Source of the DNA: Fragum whitleyi
Taxonomy: Eukaryota; Mollusca; Bivalvia; Cardiida; Cardiidae
Reading direction: 5' to 3'
Assembly (NCBI GenBank): GCA_948146395.1
Contig: OX411548.1
Span: forward strand, 40,391,737-40,455,736
DNA: 64,000 bases
This document shows, in pieces, positions 46,566 through 57,404 of the stretch. The notes beneath the pieces are model-generated. The model was not told where the DNA came from. It ran no database searches and saw only the letters and a list, made by a program, of their open reading frames with translations. Within the stretch, counting starts at the first letter, position 1, and each line of letters opens with the position of its first letter. The translations under genes were made by a program, and so were the position numbers.

Positions 46566-47070
46566 CTGTATGATCAAAAGTGGCGATTTTCTTCATGACA
46601 CAATTTAAACCGGCGTTTTCGTAGGTTTGCATGTCTTTAACGACTCATAAACGTACATATTATGTTATAATTTACAATAAGTCAATTAATGCCTTTGACA
46701 ATATGTGCTTCGTAAATTATTGTCTTCAATGCCTCTTTTGTAAACTTTGTTTCAATTCAAAAGGCTCGAGTATATGTTGGGTATTTAAGGACCCGCTCTA
46801 TTCAATATCTTACGATTATTTTTATTTTGCGTAAGTAAAAAACTAATGTTGTTTCTACAGTATTAACTCAATTTGAAATTCTTTCTTGCTTAATCGCATC
46901 GTAATTTTTTCTAAAGACGATTCCAATGAGATAGTGAAAGCGGCACCCAACAATGAATGAAAAAGCCCAGTGCGATTTTTAATTTTGAGATACGATTTAT
47001 TTTTTCGTAAGCACATTGGTAAATGGGAACCAAGTACATCCAAAAACAGTCTGTGAGTCCAAATTAGAGT
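46566..47070. other. spacer
   Basis: AT-rich. Frames at 46631-46834 (+) and 46855-47043 (-) have no recognised relatives. Confidence 0.4.
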
Positions 47071-47496
47071 ATATTTAGATTCATCGTGAAATTAACAAGA
47101 TTCAATGATTTGGAATTATTTGGGATTTACATGTACATTGAATGAGTGTGAGGAACGAGTTTTGAGTAAAATGGTAGCTACTACAAAATCGCTATTTTTC
47201 TTCAAGATCAACAAAATAAGCGATTTTAATTAATCTTTTAATAAAATATGCACACAAATTTTATAAATAGCTTTCTATGTTTACATCAACCAACCAGACG
47301 TTTACAAATTTGATTCAGATACTGAAATCGTTTCAAGCTATTTATGTTAGGTGTACTTATGAATAGATCGGATCTTTTTAGTTGTTTTGGAGCGATTTTG
47401 AATGGTTTGGGTATTCGAAAAGAATGAATGGAGCGCTGAGTGAGCGATTTCGAACGGTTTTGAAAGGGGTGAATGTCAACTTTATGATAAAACAAT
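47071..47496 (+). mobile_element. MITE family M, diverged copy
   Basis: Left TIR TTCATCGTGAAATTAACAAG, GAATGAGTGTGAGGAACGAG, a weakened central hairpin, GAATGAATGGAGCGCTGAGT, right end GAATGTCAACTTTATGAT. Confidence 0.75.
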
Positions 47497-47580
47497 TCTA
47501 ATGGTGATTTTTAGAGGCTCAATGATTACAAAAACTCGTTGGCTACTTTAGTGCTATATACAAAGATTTATTGTCTTGCT

Positions 47581-47735
47581 TAGACCGTAACAAAACATGT
47601 GAATACATAAATATGTATCATAGCATTTGAAACAGCGTAACGAATCATGTGAATACTTAAGTATGTATCATAACATATGAAACACCGTAACAAAACAAGT
47701 AAATACATAAATATGTATCAAAGCATATGAAACAT
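47581..47735. repeat. 50-bp minisatellite, three units
   Basis: Units start CGTAACAAAACATGTGAATA at 47586, 47636 and 47686 (exact 50-bp steps) and contain ATATGTATCATAGCAT. A looser related segment recurs at ~47820. Confidence 0.88.
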
Positions 47736-48281
47736 ATCTTATTTAGTTGCTAGCAAACAATTACAAAAAAATCGTTGGATTCTTAAGGCATATATGTATA
47801 CATACATTTATTGTCGTGTTTAGACCGTAACATAACATGTAAATAGCCCCCAAAAAACAAACAAACAAACAAACAAAAAAAAAAAAAACATGTATCGTAG
47901 AAATGAGGAAACTTTATTTGGTTGCTAACAAAACAATAAGTTTGATAAAGTGAACAGGTATATAACAAAGATTATACAACGTTTAATGAAATTGTGAGCC
48001 ACAAGGTGAAAATGAACTACCTGAGTAGTACGTCAAGTATCGACCCTTGTCAGACTGCGGGAATCGTGCAGGCTGACTAGGATCGATACGTGTCGCTTTT
48101 TGCTGATTTTCTTAATCTAGAATTACATGTATCTCTTTTCCGGGTTTGTATTCATTTCTCTGAATTACATTATATGCATTTCGTTCGACGGGCCAAAAAA
48201 AAAAAAAAACACCAACAATCAAACAAATATGCCCACTACAGCGTCAATATATTTGACCAAATTAGATATGTGAATATTTGT
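47736..48281. other. 3' flank of the minus-strand gene
   Basis: Candidate poly(A) signals on the minus strand (TTTATT read on plus) occur at ~47910 and ~47811. An (ACAA)n/(A)n run lies at ~47857-47888. At 48010-48090 there is a degenerate copy of the repeat seen at 32820 and 39360. No other gene found. Confidence 0.45.
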
Positions 48282-48442
48282 TTAAACTTCTCCGATTTCA
48301 TATACAGACTTTCTGTTTCCCATTTTGTCTTTAAGTTCACATTTTGTGATAGAACCATCGTGTAATTTCGAACTTTCAATGTTGATCTTGCACGTCAGCA
48401 AGGTGTGTCGACCATAATAGCTACGCTCACACGCTTTCTCCT
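48282..48442 (-). CDS. unrecognised protein, terminal exon
   Basis: Minus-strand exon ending in TAA (48282-48284). The acceptor is strong: TTGTTGTTTTTTCTAATTTCAG just above 48442. After a split codon C|AG it reads EKACERSYYGRHTLLTCKIN then IESSKLHDGSITKCELKDKM, GNRKSVYEIGEV, stop. Spliced to 49682-49837 the frame stays open across 104 codons. Regular cysteine spacing (CER, LTCK, TKCE) and mixed charge suggest a folded, perhaps extracellular, C-terminal domain. I do not recognise the family and assign no function. The intron between the two exons (1239 bp) holds the TTCGTT/AACGAA array, a MITE scrap and a SINE. Confidence 0.6.
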
Positions 48443-48587
48443 CTGAAATTAGAAAAAACAACAACCGTGAAATGCGTTCAACATAAAGATATCGCGAAAC
48501 GTTTGAAGATTGTTCCAAGCTTTGTGCGCGTACTAACGTGCACAGTTTGAGCCTTTTGTAAATGTAAGCAAACGTAATAGCGTCTTT

Positions 48588-48990
48588 AGAAAGCCCTGTA
48601 GGTGAAATTATCTATACATTTTTAATTTCGTTCTAACGAAACACTATTTCGAGAAAATGAAATAATCATTCGTTTTAACAAATTAATAATTCGATGCAAC
48701 GAAAAAAATCGTTAAAACGAAATACTATTCTGTTATAACGAATAACTTGTTTGTTAAAACGAAATGATATGATTTTAATTCGTTGTTCTTGAAATATGAT
48801 TTCGTTATAGCAAAATACTAATTCGTTATATCGAATAAGTATTTCGTTATGACGAGATAATATTTCGAAAAAACAAATACTAATTCGTTGAAACGAAATT
48901 CTAATTCTTTAAAACGAAATATATATTCGTTAAAACAAAATACCAATTCGTTGGAACGAAAATTTTTTCGAGATTACAAAATACAAATGT
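48588..48990. mobile_element. palindromic TTCGTT/AACGAA element, copy 2 (intronic)
   Basis: Begins GCCCTGTAGGTGAAATTATC, the same leader as the copy at 21354. Then comes about 360 bp built from TTCGTTNNAACGAA palindromes spaced every ~15-20 bp (e.g. TTCGTTCTAACGAA, TTCGTTATATCGAA, TTCGTTGAAACGAA, TTCGTTGGAACGAA), with some half-sites mutated. It lies within the intron of the unrecognised minus-strand gene. Confidence 0.85.
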
Positions 48991-49104
48991 AAACGAAAGA
49001 TTTATAAAGTTTTCAATTTTTTCTGAATAATGTTTCAAGTCTGTTTCACAGCACTTTTCTCTTCAAAAGTGAGCTTAAATAACGACTATGCAGTAATGAG
49101 TCAA

Positions 49105-49235
49105 GAACAGTTTGTAAAATTGCGAAATTGACATTCATATCGATCTAATTTGTTCTAAATTGATCACTCAGCGCTGACTGCATTCGTTAACAACACTCAT
49201 AAACCATTCAAAAACGCATCGAAATTATCAAATTT
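49105..49235 (-). mobile_element. MITE family M fragment
   Basis: Reverse-oriented right end: GAAATTGACATTCATATCGA, TCACTCAGCGCTGACTGCAT, CATAAACCATTCAAAAACGC. Confidence 0.6.
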
Positions 49236-49254
49236 GTTAACATTATTTCAGTCA

Positions 49255-49498
49255 TAGCGTTGCGGCTGCAGCACCTTACAATGGATTCCTGGTATTTCTC
49301 ACACCAGTATTACCATCAGATCCTTTCCTAGCTAGCAGGTGCTATCCCACATAGGTATACGATTATCGACCAATTGTCGGAAGACAAATAGTCGGAAAGG
49401 TTGAGTGCCACCGTCGGGGATCGAGCCCTGGACGTCTAATTTGACGGTCCGGCGATCTACCAACTGCGCTATGAGGGAGGCCATTTCTATAACGCACT
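49255..49498 (-). mobile_element. SINE family A, full copy
   Basis: On the minus strand: tRNA-like head (TCATAGCGCAGTTGGTAGAT with A box; CAGGGCTCGATCCCCGACGG with B box), then the body GGCACTCAACCTTTCCGACT, CAATTGGTCGATAATCG, AAATACCAGGAATCC, AAGGTGCTGCAGCCGCAACG. It does not fold as a functional tRNA (acceptor stem mismatched). Intronic to the minus-strand gene. Confidence 0.83.
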
Positions 49499-49681
49499 TG
49501 CATAATGTGCGTAATGGTAGTTACGCCCTTTGCCTGCTTTGTTCTTTAACCATGTGCGTGGATTCTTTGTCCAGACTGGTTGAATTGTCCCAAAAATTGG
49601 CGATTATTTTAAAGGAAATCAAAATCGGCAGGATAAGTGATTATTGTGAATAATTTCGCAAAGAAAGAATTTCAAACTTAC

Positions 49682-49837
49682 GCAGAACGGATTCCATATT
49701 GCCGTGTTTTCTAATGAAGTCTATGACATACGTTGTATCTACTTCTAAAATGCTGCATTCGGCCTCGTAGTCTTCGGGGCGATCGGTTTCTGAAAGATGA
49801 CGTAGCTTTACTGTCATACCATACTCTGTGACGTCAT
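49682..49837 (-). CDS. unrecognised protein, penultimate exon
   Basis: Minus-strand exon between acceptor TATATATATCCAG and donor GTAAGT, entering with two bases of a split codon and leaving with one. The product reads DVTEYGMTVKLRHLSETDRP then EDYEAECSILEVDTTYVIDF, IRKHGNMESVL, joining the terminal exon in phase. Composition is typical of soluble protein and all splice signals are consensus. The upstream exons were not identified in the window (they would lie above 49850). No family recognised. Confidence 0.62.
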
Positions 49838-49860
49838 CTGGATATATATAAATAGACTAT

Positions 49861-50090
49861 TTGATTAGTTGATTGATTGATTGATTGATTGAATGGAGTT
49901 TAACGCCGCTTTCAACATTTTTTCAGTTATATCGCGGCGCCAGGAGTACCTAACAATGGTTTCCTAGTATTTCTCTCACCAGTACAACCACCACATCCTT
50001 TCCTAGCCTCAAGCTGCTATCTCACATAGGTCTACGATTATCAACCCATTGGTGAGAGACAAATAGTCGGAAGGAATGAGTGCCGCCAAT
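49861..50090 (-). mobile_element. SINE family A, head-truncated copy with (TCAA)n tail
   Basis: The tail reads GATTGATTGATTGATTGATT on plus (i.e. TCAA repeats at the SINE 3' end) after a body end AATGGAGTTTAACGCCGCTT. The body matches the other family A copies (TATCGCGGCGCCAGG, CATCCTTTCCTAGCC, AGTCGGAAGGAATGAGTGCC). The tRNA head is absent. It defines the family's 3' terminus. Confidence 0.8.
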
Positions 50091-50092
50091 AG

Positions 50093-50220
50093 ACTATCTG
50101 AGCCTGTGCGTGAGATTTCCTACAATTTTAGATTTGCGTTAAGCAAAGACTGACCAGCCTGTAAATCCGCAAAGTCTGAACAGAGTCTTCACTATGCGTT
50201 AAGAAGATAGATAGACAGTT
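50093..50220. mobile_element. MITE family D, half copy
   Basis: GAGCCTGTGCGTGAGATTTC, AAGCAAAGACTGACCAGCCT and CAGAGTCTTCACTATGCG match the left half of family D. The right TIR was not found. Confidence 0.6.
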
Positions 50221-50478
50221 CTAAATGAAAGATAAATGAAGCGATATCGACTAATTTTTTTAAAAGAAAAAAATAACAATGTATAACTTGCGACTTTTTA
50301 AATCGCGGAAAAAAATTACTATTTTAAGCACACAAATGAGACAAAGTATTTTTTTCTGGTACACAAACATGTAACTTTTAATCGGACATTACCGTCAACA
50401 TGTTTCGGTAAAAGAACATTGAATAGTATTTTGATGTTATCATGATAATAGCAAATTTTACCAAAAAAGTATAATCTA

Positions 50479-50895
50479 TAGTTAGTAACATCGTGAAATT
50501 GACACTCATTCCCATCAAAACCATGCTTAATCGCTCACTCAGTGCACCATTTATTAATTCCATACACTCACTCAAACGATTCAAACCCTCTCCGAATTCA
50601 CTAAAAATGATAAGATCAACTACATTCAACCCAAAAAATCGGTAGATAAAATTCACGATTTCACTTAAATAATTGAACTTTGTAAGCATATTATATGTTC
50701 AGAAAGAAAAAAAACGTAGAAAGCTATTCAAAAGACTTGAACACATATTTTATAAAAGAGAGGAAAAAATATCGCTGATTTTGTTCGTCTTAAATAATGC
50801 TTAACGACATTGGATTACCTCCCTGCATTTCACTCACATTTCCAAAATTATTCCAAAATCACTTATGTTGTCAATTTCACGATGTTCTTAACTGT
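50479..50895 (-). mobile_element. MITE family M, full copy
   Basis: Left end TAGTTAGTAACATCGTGAAA, CACTCATTCCCATCAAAACC, TCACTCAGTGCACCATTTAT; central hairpin region near 50760-50825; right end GTTGTCAATTTCACGATGTT ... AACTG before TA. The 103-codon frame across it (50378-50689) is not a gene. Confidence 0.85.
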
Positions 50896-50899
50896 ATAT

Positions 50900-52395
50900 A
50901 TATATAGACACGGAATAAATATCGCGTTACATTGCTGGCATATTATCTGACTGTTTATAGTGTGAAAATTTATATGGGTACATAAAAGGAAAATGATAAT
51001 GCCTATAGCGTAACTATCTACCTTAAAGATAATGTATATTGCATCCCTTTAAGGTATTTCATTTCTTTTATAAATGTTGAATGTTTTATTCACGGTATCA
51101 ACTAGGTTTAAATGGGAAAAAACAAAGCACTGAAAGTACTGATGGTGAACGAGTCTGGTGGCATTCTAGAGTGATATATTGAATTCGTTGGGAAAAGAGT
51201 AATTATGTTTGTAAAAATAATCAAGGGAAAGTGTCTCGAATAAAATTTCGGCAATTCTCAAAGTAAATTTATATTTGTTTTGCATGTCGAATTTGTACTC
51301 AAATATAACAACGAAAAAATGGAAGACAACCTAACATGAAACATGGTGTAATTTTGTTTGGGTTTTGTTGTTGTTGTTTTTAATTTACATTTCGGTTTCA
51401 ATACAAACGGAATTTGTATTATTTGCTGAATATTTGAGTTTTTTCAATTATTATATGCTCCGAGTGGCAGCGTTGTGCTTCTTTAATGTCGTAACATCTT
51501 TTTTTCCTTAAATCGAAAAAGCAGTCAGAAAGATAATTCAATTTCAACATGCGGAACCCATATTTTACCAGATCAAACAGCAGTTTTTAAATTGTTTATA
51601 GAGGCGTCCAACCCTATTCAAACAAAGTGCAGAAGAAAGGCTGTACATTTAAAATACGTGTCGAATAATTCTTGAAACCCGCCTCGATACTGACTATCGT
51701 ATGTTGAAAAGTTAGGTAAAACCCGATTGCATAAACCACAGATGTCACTAGACTTATTACCGTTTCATGTACGATAAAAACATAAAGTTCAGTAGGTCAC
51801 GACCTAGAAACATGTTTCCGGCAAATTACTACAAGTTGCAATAGCAAGGGCTAAGAACGAAAACATAGTATGTGTCTATACAGTGCTCAGACACACACTT
51901 TGTTTTTGCACTAAACTCTCGATAAGCTTACGCGTATCTTACTTTCGCGTGATTAAGAAATTAAACCTCATTTTATATTTTTCAAAAGGGAATTCTGCAA
52001 TATCTTCAAATGTTAAAGAATTCTAGTATCACGCCATAAACGAAATTAAAAGTGATTTTCAGAGGAGAAGTCTTTGGAAATTATAAATTGAATCTAAAAG
52101 AGCACTACATTATTTCGAATCTATTAAGAACCTACATGATCTTCCTTACGTAGTAACACTGGAGAACGTAACGTTCGTTCACCAAAAATGAGATATTGTT
52201 AGCTTATTCAGTGTGGACTAAACATTGGACAAATAGGAAGCCATTTTGCTCAACAGTTAAAAACAGTCTTCAATTCTAGTTCCACGGAACTCCAATAAGA
52301 TGATCTCGGGAGCCACGGCTACTTATTTGTGAGTCCCAGACTTGCAATTCTTGCATCCCTCAAAACCCTGACCAATGGGTATCACTATCAGGTAG
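50900..52395. other. intergenic DNA, nothing recognised
   Basis: AT-rich sequence with no coding region, RNA or repeat I can name. It may hold upstream exons of the minus-strand gene, but none could be supported. Confidence 0.35.
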
Positions 52396-52397
52396 TA

Positions 52398-52836
52398 TAG
52401 TTGACAACATCGTGAAATTGACAAGGTGAATGATTTTGGAATTATGTTTGAATGAAATTGAGTGAGTGGGTGGAGCAAGTTTTGAGTGAATTTAATGGGA
52501 GGAAATCCAATATCGGCAAATTTTGTTCAGGATGAACAAAATTAGCGAAATTCATTACCCCCCTTTAATAAAATATACATACGAGCTCTATAAATAGCTT
52601 CCGATGTCTTCAAGAACCAACCAGATACTTACAATTTCAATTATGTCAGTGAAATCAAGATTTTTTTCTATTTAAATCAATTTTCAATGAAGTTGTTGAT
52701 TGTTTCCCTTTTTATAAATTTGGAGCGTTTTTAATCGTTTTGAGTGCGTGTTTGGAATGAATGAATGTAACGTTGAGTGGGCGAATAAAAAAGCTTTTGA
52801 TTGAGATGAATGTCAATTTCACGATGTAACTAACTA
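52398..52836 (+). mobile_element. MITE family M, full copy
   Basis: TAGTTGACAACATCGTGAAA ... central hairpin GGGAGGAAATCCAATATCGG ... CATTACCCCCCTT ... GAATGTCAATTTCACGATGT ... AACTA before TA. About 439 bp. Confidence 0.87.
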
Positions 52837-53755
52837 TAAAACATGTCTATGGGTGCTGGATAAGGATTGAAAAAGCGGCATAACTCATACAAAAAGGGAT
52901 GTTCCAAATGTGCACTCTGAAAAATAAATAAAAAATAAACCACCCGTGGCTGCGTCCGGATGTCTGGCATCAGGGCGGGCGGCGTCTAATTCTTTTTCCG
53001 GTGCCTAACTCTGTCACCTTATGGGGGTTGACTTAAACCTTGGCAATTATGTTCCTCTCGTGATTACAGAGTGCAGTGTGCAAGACCCGAAACTCTAACT
53101 AGCTTTATATTTGAATTATTTCTCTTTGTTGGGTTTCATATTTGGAGATCCATCAGGGTAATTGGCGAATCTTGTGACAATTTGCCACCTAGTTGATATT
53201 TTGACTAAAGAAAATGTGTAATGAGGTATATATGAAGAGTAGTATCTAATGGTAAAAATTCATGAAAACCCAGGCTTGTTGTCATGGGAAATTCCCGATC
53301 TCTTGACACTGTTAGGTAAACATGTATGTAGAATATTTTAGATCTTTCTAGAAAGGACTTTTAGAAAGTGATTCAGACTCAAGAGTCTTCTAATGTTCTA
53401 TCCTATTCTAGATTGTTCTATTGTATTATACAAAGGGATTCCTACAGCATTCTTGGTTCACTTGGTTTAGACTAATGGTTTCATTTAGTAGTACTGTGTT
53501 AAACTAAAAGGGGATTTCTCGTTATCTTAAAAGTTTGATTAAAAGTGTGGTTAGTTTTAAATTCGGATATTATTATTTGTGGACCAGGAACTTTATTCAA
53601 TTGGATCTTAATTAAAAAAAACTTTAGGACTAAACATTGAAGATATTGTAATTTGTTTTTGTATTAATTTCATATTGTCAATAATTCTGGTATTATTTTC
53701 AATAAATATTGTTAATTGTAAAGTTTGTTGCTGGCTTCTTTATTCTTGTTACATA
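52837..53755. other. intergenic DNA
   Basis: 52950-53110 has a GC-richer stretch (CCGTGGCTGCGTCCGGATGT) whose complement loosely resembles 29085-29160, suggesting an old repeat. No gene found. Confidence 0.4.
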
Positions 53756-53759
53756 TGCA

Positions 53760-54216
53760 CGTAAAAGGTCGCACATTTGCACTTTTTTTTCAGAGAAGAA
53801 GATTTTTTTTATATTTACCCATGAGGGGCCCTATATTGGTGACCCGACAGCCTTCAGTTGCCCAGCTATCAGTCTGATCAGGATTAAAAATAGGAATCAT
53901 CTGAAAGAGCATGTCTTAAGCATCATTCCTGTGAAATTTGGTTGAATTCTGACTAGTAATTTCAGAGAAGACTATTTTTTATATTCCAATATAAGGGCCC
54001 CTCTGGGTAACTTGACAGCGCGTAGTGCCAAAGTAATCCGTCTGATCAGAATTAAAAGAAGGAATTTGAAAGAGCATGTCTTAAGCATCCTTCGTGTGAA
54101 ATATGGTTGAATTCTGATCAGAAATTATAGAGAAGAATATTATAAAAGAAGTTTTCGAACGAACAAACGGCCATTACAATAGCCCGCTTGACCCCGTCCA
54201 GTGGAGCTCAAAAATA
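53760..54216 (-). mobile_element. tandem-repeat element, reverse copy (~168-bp units)
   Basis: Complement of the 17823-19700 element. Two units (TCAGTCTGATCAGGATTAAA at ~53870, CCGTCTGATCAGAATTAAAA at ~54030, and AAAGAGCATGTCTTAAGCAT in both). Its terminus TAGCCCGCTTGACCCCGTCC / AGTGGAGCTCAAAAA gives the element's outer end. No adjacent microsatellite. Confidence 0.65.
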
Positions 54217-55966
54217 GTACAGATTTTATTAATTTAAATTGATACGTTCGATTTGATAGAAGTTAGAAATATTCTGTTACCTTCATTTTACAAGAGATAG
54301 TATATATCAACTACTGATGAGCCGAAAGGTTTTAAAACACTAGTTATATATATTTTCACATGCTTCATTAAATAAATTGTAATTAAATCAAAGGCCTGTG
54401 AAGTCGAAGATATTTTTATCACACATCTTAATTACATATACATTATTTTTTTTTTTAGAAAGAAATATATTTTTGGCAAACAAATGAGAAATTTCAAATT
54501 TTCGCCGAGCGATGAAATTAGGTGATGTTTGGAATGGCTTAGAGGATCGAAGAATGAGCAAGCAATTTCTAATAATATTCAGTGGACGAGTGCTTATTCT
54601 TAAACCCTGTCATAAAATGTCACGGTAATTCACCACGATAACTTCGATGACAACAATGCTATATAAATACATCTATTTTGCGTTCAAAATACCAAAACGT
54701 TTGCGGATGTTTTGCAATGAAACATCGCTTTGCACGTTTGTACACCTGCAAAGCGGGGTATCATTTCTTCAACGTTTCGCGAACGTTTTCATTCTGAAAG
54801 CATGGCTGTTACATCGAAAGCAGCTGAGCTATAACAGAACTCTTCTTTACCTGATGCTGTATATTTCAGTAGAAAGGATAACCAGAACAGGAATGAGACA
54901 TGTTTAGAGGTCATTTCTCTGATGAATCTTCAAGGCATACTGAAAAAATATATATCACCAAATAGGATATCGAGTTATAAATCATAGGAAATTTGAATCT
55001 GGAATTCATAAATACTTACAAAATTGCTGCAATTTTATCTATAAAATAGTTGTATACATGCACCGTGGTTGTGCAGCTGCAACTTTTTGACAGAATGGAT
55101 GTTTTAAAAAGAAGTGTTAGTTTTCGATTCCCGCGGGTAAGTATTTCCTTTGAGGGAAACCAAAATTCCCTTTGAAATATCCGTTAAATAAAGATGGCAG
55201 AATAACACAATTTTCCTTGTGTGTATTCAAATGAGAAACATATACATTGGTAAGTTATTGAAATATGTATGAATTCTTGAATCCATATGTCATTAAGAGT
55301 TAAAACAGGTTATAATAACTCTAGCGAATTGATAATATAAAACCGTCTCTTTGATATTTACACATTAAATATTCTTCTTAGAGTAAATAAAGTTCCTGAA
55401 ATACTGGCACCAGATTAAGCAGACGAAAATCAAAAGTCAATAGAGCGTCTCACGCCCTCATGGGCTTCTTGATGATATAAGAGATTGCGATAAATACACA
55501 CATGAGCTCAATGCTCATAACGATTTTATTCTAGCCGTTAAAATGAAGTCAGAATGATTGTGAAGACGTCAGTAAACAAACGACGTTTTTTATCGCGGAA
55601 AACTTTAACTTTTCAACATGAAGATTTTTATTTTCGGTTTTGTCGTAAACATGCTGGCCATGGTATTACTCGAATATCAAATTTGTAGTCATAAAAGACC
55701 AAATACGCGTAATTAAAATTTTCTTCTATTAACTCGACGAAAACTCTTTTTAACTCGACTAAGCCAGTTTTACATCAGTTCTGATCATTCGGAGCACCAC
55801 TCGGCCAATTTCTAGATCAACCTGGGATGTACATACAAGGACTATTTTTAAAAATTACGGGAAAACTTTGGAAAAACTCGATGACGTTAGTTAAAAGGGC
55901 GTTAGCCCTAGAAACTTTAATTGAAAACATTCGACGTCGTCAACGGTACTCGTTTAAGTCACTGAC
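54217..55966. other. intergenic DNA
   Basis: No gene recognised. 54647-54907 is open but hydrophobic/basic and unmatched. 55790-55890 resembles repeat G. 55140-55180 contains a small inverted motif (TTCCTTTGAGGGAA/TTCCCTTTGA). Confidence 0.35.
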
Positions 55967-56227
55967 GTGAAACCATCGTATCCTTACATAAATATCTTTA
56001 GATTCTCAAATAACGGCCGAAAAATCTTAATTTTCGAGAATGATTCGTCATTATTTACAGAAGAAGATAAAAATCTATTGCTTATTTTTCTTACACTGTT
56101 TCCTCGTAACAAAATGCACGATTTCGTTACATACCTATCTGCCTTACATACATCCGAGGTCTGTTGTAGTTTACAGAAATGGCCGAGTGATGTTTCTAAT
56201 GCAGTTCTGATAAGACTCGTACATTGA
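55967..56227 (+). CDS. possible short coding exon, unrecognised
   Basis: Open to a TGA at 56225-56227. After an AAATATCTTTAG acceptor-like site (~56005) the frame includes NNGRKILIFENDSSLFTEED then KNLLLIFLTLFPRNKMHDFV and SEVCCSLQKWPSDVSNAVLI. Composition looks protein-like and does not coincide with any repeat noted here. There is no good ATG and no recognised family, and no partner exon was found. A MITE begins 49 bp after the stop. Treat as a weak candidate. Confidence 0.2.
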   Translation: MKPSYPYINIFRFSNNGRKILIFENDSSLFTEEDKNLLLIFLTLFPRNKMHDFVTYLSALHTSEVCCSLQKWPSDVSNAVLIRLVH

Positions 56228-56275
56228 AATTGCTAGTTCATGACTAGTTATACAATATCTCCTATATCGTTGCTA

Positions 56276-56709
56276 CAGTAAACAATATCGTGAAATTGAC
56301 AAGGTGAATGATTTGGAATGATTTAGGAATGAAATTGAATGAGAGTGTGGAGCGGGTGTTGAGTGAGTTTAATGGGAGGTAATCCTATATTGCACGTTTT
56401 GTTCAGAGTGAACAAAATTAGCGATGTTGATTACCTCCCTTTCATAAAATATCATTACAAGTTCTATACATAGCTTCCTATTTCTTTAAGAACCTATTAG
56501 GCGGTTAGATTTGAATTATATCATTTAAATCGCGATTTTTCTATATCCAAATTTATTTTGAATGACGTTGTTTATTCTTTATTTTCAATGGGTTTGAGCG
56601 TTTTTGAATGGTTTGAGTGAGTGTTTTGAATGAATGATTGGAGCGCTGAGTGAGCGATTTAGAATGGTTTTGATTGAGGAGAATGATAATTTCACGATGT
56701 AACTAACTG
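56276..56709 (+). mobile_element. MITE family M, best reference copy
   Basis: 434 bp: CAGTAAACAATATCGTGAAA at the left, CACGATGTAACTAACTG at the right, TA on both sides, central hairpin GGGAGGTAATCCTATATTGC ... GATTACCTCCCTTT (56374-56440). A 23-bp identical direct repeat (CAATATCTCCTATATCGTTG plus CTA) lies immediately outside each TA (56253-56275 and 56714-56736). Ends and target site fit the Tc1/mariner superfamily. Confidence 0.9.
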
Positions 56710-56737
56710 TATTCAATATCTCCTATATCGTTGCTAA

Positions 56738-57402
56738 ATACAGTGGATTTTAAATCAATGAATGTTGATTTACCTCATAAAAGTATTATTTTATTATAAA
56801 TGGGCCACCACTAGACTGTTGTGAGCGTACAAACGATGTCAACAGTAATGTAGGACAGCCCCGAATAAATGTTCGCGAACTTTGTTGCATTTAACCCATA
56901 TACTAGTATTGGATCGATAAAAAAACTTTAAAAAAAAAAGATTTTATAAAATAATGTTTATCATAAGGAAGCACTTAATTTATTTCTCAAATGCATATAC
57001 ATGTATTTACAAACTCCTTTACCTTCTCAATTCACGATTTTCCTAAAATAATTGTAAATTGTACGAAGAATCCTATAAAATGACTATTTCATGTTCTCGC
57101 GTAAACACATTCGAGAAAACGAGATAGAATAGTTACTTAACGGAAGTTATGTACAAAACTTATTCAATTTATCCACCTTGGGCAATACTTTGTCGTAAAA
57201 CTCAATCCTCATTTACAGTCGCAGTTAGCTATCCAATGTATTCACCTTGGGCAATACTTTGTCGTAAAACTAAATCCTCATATTTAGTTGCAGTAAGAAT
57301 TTTCACCAATTGATTACATACATTTGAAGCACTTTTTAATGTAAACTTTAGACGTTAACTCTCATCTGACCCGCGAATATACGAGCACCAATAATAGCTC
57401 AA
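56738..57402. other. intergenic DNA with short tandem duplication
   Basis: A ~70-bp segment (CCACCTTGGGCAATACTTTG ... AATCCTCAT) is duplicated at 57173 and 57240. No gene found. Confidence 0.5.
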
Positions 57403-57404
57403 TA

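Noticed and set aside
50378..50689. 103-codon minus-strand frame with hydrophobic residues.
   Set aside because: It coincides with a full MITE M copy. Similar frames appear in other copies by chance.
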